Positions 63,001 to 64,000 of a stretch of DNA of 64,000 nucleotides are shown here, piece by piece. This DNA comes from Planctomycetaceae bacterium (lineage in GTDB: Bacteria > Planctomycetota > Phycisphaerae > SM23-33), in NCBI GenBank assembly GCA_021371965.1, contig JAJFVE010000113.1, forward strand, positions 1-64,000, read 5' to 3'. The translations under genes and the position numbers were made by a program. Under the pieces are notes generated by a model. The model did no database searches. It worked only from the letters and a program-made list of their open reading frames with translations, and was not told where the DNA came from. Each line of letters begins with the position of its first letter. Within the stretch, counting starts at the first letter, position 1.

Positions 63001-64000
63001 GGCCTGGCACGCCAGCAGAGGCATCACGATGACGCGCGGCGTGCTGCCGGCGCGCCAGAGCCAATTCTGCGGCACGTGCTGGAGCGTGACGGACACATTC
63101 GCCACGGCCTCGGGCTGCACCGGACGCGCCAACTCGATGCGCAGGCGCCGCCCCGCCGCCGGGGCCGAAGCGGCCGGTTGCGTCGCGGGCGTCGGGTCGT
63201 CGGTCACGTGATACTCAAAGCCCTGGGCGCTGCCGTTGACCGTCACGCTTACCAGTTCCCACGCCGCCGGCGGCAGGCGGAAGTTCATGTCGAACATCTC
63301 GCTGCCCACGGCCGTGACTTGGAAGTCGCCCGTCAGCGTGAGGCTCTTGTCGCCCACGGCGAGGCGCTGGCGGTCCTGGCTCTCGCGGCGCAGCGGCACC
63401 TTGGCGGTGCGCAGCTTGACGGACCAGTCGGCCCCCCAGTGATAGTACAGCCGCCCGGTGAGCAGGCCAAACAGCGCCGGGACCTGCGTGGCGCCGGCGT
63501 CTTCGCGGCGGGCATCGGACAGGTCGTGTCCGCGCACGCGCAGGTCGCGCTGCGTGTTGACCAGCAGGTAGCCCCGTTGAAACGCCGCGTCCTGCAGGAT
63601 CACGCGGGGGCTGCGCCAGTCGCCGCCGATCTTCTCCACGGCGGTGGCCTTGATGTGCAGCGCCTGCAATCCGCGGCTGGCCGAACCCAGTCGCACGGTC
63701 AGGATATTCGCGCCGCCCTTGCCCGCCTCGACGGACCAGCGCACCAGGCCCGGGCACGTGACGGCCGTGATCGTCCACGACGCATCCACCGCAAACTGCA
63801 GCTCGCGAATGCTGCGGCGCAGCACGTCCACCATGTACAGGCAGTGCAGCGTCTGGCTGTCGGTCTCGACCTCGACGCTGCTGGTGCTCTCGCCCAGCAG
63901 GATGGGCTTCTGCGCTTCCTGTCGGCCGTTGCCCAGCAGCACGGCCGTCACCGAGTCGCGTCCGCCGATGGTCAACTCAACGCGGGTGCGGTCGGTCGCG
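57052..64000 (-). CDS. Giant membrane protein of unknown function (N-terminus outside window)
   Basis: The frame runs from the right edge (in frame up to 64000 with no stop) to a stop at 57052, at least 2316 residues. It is mostly beta-rich sequence with scattered alanine-rich and YxV/LxV repeats. A multi-helix membrane segment lies near residues 860-950 counted from 63975 (nucleotides about 61400-61140). It ends in a signal-peptide-like stretch (MLLAAVLLMAQSARAGDA) that could restart export of the second half. A coiled-coil segment (nucleotides about 58000-57700) and two to three C-terminal helices (about 57290-57100) follow. No named family was recognised. It may be envelope-spanning. Confidence 0.75.
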   Translation of the reverse strand, partial: ATDRTRVELTIGGRDSVTAVLLGNGRQEAQKPILLGESTSSVEVETDSQTLHCLYMVDVLRRSIRELQFAVDASWTITAVTCPGLVRWSVEAGKGGANILTVRLGSASRGLQALHIKATAVEKIGGDWRSPRVILQDAAFQRGYLLVNTQRDLRVRGHDLSDARREDAGATQVPALFGLLTGRLYYHWGADWSVKLRTAKVPLRRESQDRQRLAVGDKSLTLTGDFQVTAVGSEMFDMNFRLPPAAWELVSVTVNGSAQGFEYHVTDDPTPATQPAASAPAAGRRLRIELARPVQPEAVANVSVTLQHVPQNWLWRAGSTPRVIVMPLLACQADQVSGVVSVSTSDDLDAAPDAVLDAIKAVNVGRMTSMGLSSDVQLAWTYDQQPPAANVAVAISRRTARLAAESVGLVSLTAEHMRGHWRVTYNITRARTAELALLVDNSLGEEVSIEVPGRRIAAKRRIEAGLRKEDAAEKFMTLEGSERSQVPQGYSLWKITLDAEASGQVAVDVTYSRPLPVKGFALPLVRPYGADQVTEYLALQAAEELAVDAKANAAGRGIDSADLPSLPEKAARLLAAWRFENGAAEPAVNVSTTVYQTVAIPAALAGSAELTTYLDSQGNQRTQALFKLVNAGLQFVSIQLPANATLWSITVDGQPSKPQRDTTGNYMVHLPRSSRSPLVKVVYGATGNSGDMHALAAASLPGVKINTVSWTVLTAPGFCITAQDSNMTSDGLYSVAPAYQQMTELSFGFKRVSANVIASSPYNAPSKRPDGEVTAEVSMESQAMRKDAKKESAPAQKPADLPASVVLDHGRGLVVAGRYTLPVELSETGDYGDRVTFSSLDPLPLAVGITQESSLDSFALLGFVLAGLAGLLRVNARARQKARFIIAILIGASLVAVWWQDAAPFMNGMFWAAMLLIVFYPAVGLVRIILRAVRPRPIPVLARAVMLLAAVLLMAQSARAGDAQANNAPVQAGKPVVAPLVIPYEGEAAKADQAKKVLVSYAKFVELWNAAHPDQAIDLVPAAGKLWLADVRYAAAVKGDTLTLTLTAQAQTLGKGLVVVPIPFEGVALTAASLDDKPVPISSGEKGMMLTLPAAAKGTLKLSAVTTAKPQAGRPTVNLTLPPLPAGVMTVALPADDLVLEVPQAQGSLTTRKADGGVEWTVPLGLARALTLRWSPKAGGGTVDRTLSAAANHDVSFNHWGIIGATQMVFTFSATDYDQFRLLVPAGMSLTTLTGANLRDFAIVATANTEGQNYDVVLVRLHRPAAKTYEMTAKWAAALPALDKPFALPLPQAGDVARESGAATLRVAGGITLTEIGVEGGRRRGLGEGGRSGETAADATREVSSYYWPYRPFALTLKLHRSETQTAAVVNQLVRIDARRCQLLVQANLTARRGRLFEASFALPDGYELLSAAGAAVEDFHVEPAPAGRRLYVNLRGGATSTSLALVLVKSPLSLGRLSVPKVTLLDTAGAPLAEQTGRLAVQLAASLEAHTLTSENLASAPPARVLDGWLGSDDIRAAQFAYQYDRPAIALDLDVRAKPTRTSVEVVAGVTVQPTAAWYTYRLRYAISGSPIDHISFTLPSQYASLAAVTCPAMRSVKTEDAGGARTRWTVSLINEVTGVLDVAVNFATPITAQTTALTVPRVVTAAPEGYRCVVAVQNLSRHELSVESASEMSALPASQQRDLLGAAHASLQYVFQAFSDTWTLALKLKPAEPAKRTTAIIDLMAIATTIDLEGNSRYEVELMLQNRSEQFLHVKVPPELKLWSAYVDGKAVKPAAEGASAGETLIPLIKTSATGLPYSVKLYLAGRASESLGRITKITPPSIRIIGIPVEQTTWNLQLPRGYRYSEGGGMARRGTTDDEEKQAKRGEAYRLVSRVAARGKQTKRLLDADEYSSAGNGTGSNSWTDNIRLQNDKWNKSREEARQFIVENRETLGREAERLERTLTDDSNTQYGLNTVWQQRQEQAAAVTGVNNFLNGSLSNSGVSDALTNEWLGRSADFVTRANDEQQRRIAGELEKNDAGGNEIVERALGRKLQEQAKGGGRAGIDDEKKEEALKELTKQLEDEGRRNFAKQRVQLRQQQDELQFNRLTRSQSDGKDLAKKPGGKGKGEMYHLQGGAKSPPAAPRPEQPQSSDGSWAYDGRGQARAAGEPLALGVRGPVAGQPGGGGPAPVDRPASERAGDAIPAQAAVALGTFSLPVSLPRADGVSKDFAGSGSDVSVTIWAIKDSTAGVWESTAGAVILLTLLALALRIWRHVQRSGPSAGSAARIVSYAVLAVAGWVLWGLVPALVLTAVVAALAEAARYLPQRKARQL

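Noticed and set aside
1..64000. rRNA, tRNA or CRISPR
   Set aside because: No rRNA or tRNA signature or regularly spaced repeat was noticed in the gaps by eye; a covariance search was not possible.

Overview
The window looks like a chromosomal segment from a GC-rich member of the Planctomycetota, most likely of the Phycisphaerae type. The reasons are an N-terminal LEPR-XLL sorting motif on a large Calx-beta/PKD surface protein, very large PQQ/LamG and WD40 proteins, a cytoplasmic-looking sulfatase cluster, and a MoxR/DUF58/DUF4129/DUF4350/SpoIIM/RDD operon. No rRNA, tRNA, CRISPR array, integrase or transposase was recognised. Taxonomy is inferred from gene content, not from a marker gene.

Layout. 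1-8684: a LEPR-XLL surface protein running off the left edge (minus) is divergent from a three-gene plus-strand set: a GAF-HlyD membrane fusion protein, an M50 site-2-type protease with a PqqD-like N-terminus and an HlyD-like C-terminus, and a minimal SecA-like ATPase. This set is the best candidate for an undescribed system, possibly an export and processing machine for LEPR-XLL proteins. 8685-9252 is gene-free apart from a hairpin.

9253-16054 is a minus-strand run: aroA, a four-helix-bundle gene flanked by inverted repeats, aroC, a DUF433/DUF5615 pair, an alpha/beta hydrolase, a sulfatase and a PHP hydrolase. 16227-22190 (plus) holds a GH29-like secreted protein, a PfkB kinase, thiS, thiG, a membrane protein and a DinG-like helicase. 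22245-23842 is a type II restriction-modification pair (PaeR7I/XhoI-like nuclease and beta-class methyltransferase), then rsmD (minus) and a small lipoprotein gene (plus).

25373-39559 (minus) is a two-gene operon of giants: a 2240-residue TPR/PQQ/LamG exported protein and a 2486-residue repeat protein ending in a seven-bladed WD40 propeller. 39719-44771 carries an AMMECR1 protein, a sigma-70 factor, an LTA-synthase-like membrane sulfatase, apt and mntP. 45010-54457 is a tightly packed plus-strand operon of GYF/zinc-ribbon membrane proteins followed by the DUF4129-DUF4350-MoxR-DUF58-SpoIIM-RDD module, with miaA directly after. 55526-64000 (minus) has an SGNH-like secreted protein lacking its block-V histidine and a giant membrane protein running off the right edge.

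Several intergenic and even coding stretches contain short hairpin-forming repeats, suggesting an active family of small dispersed elements in this genome.
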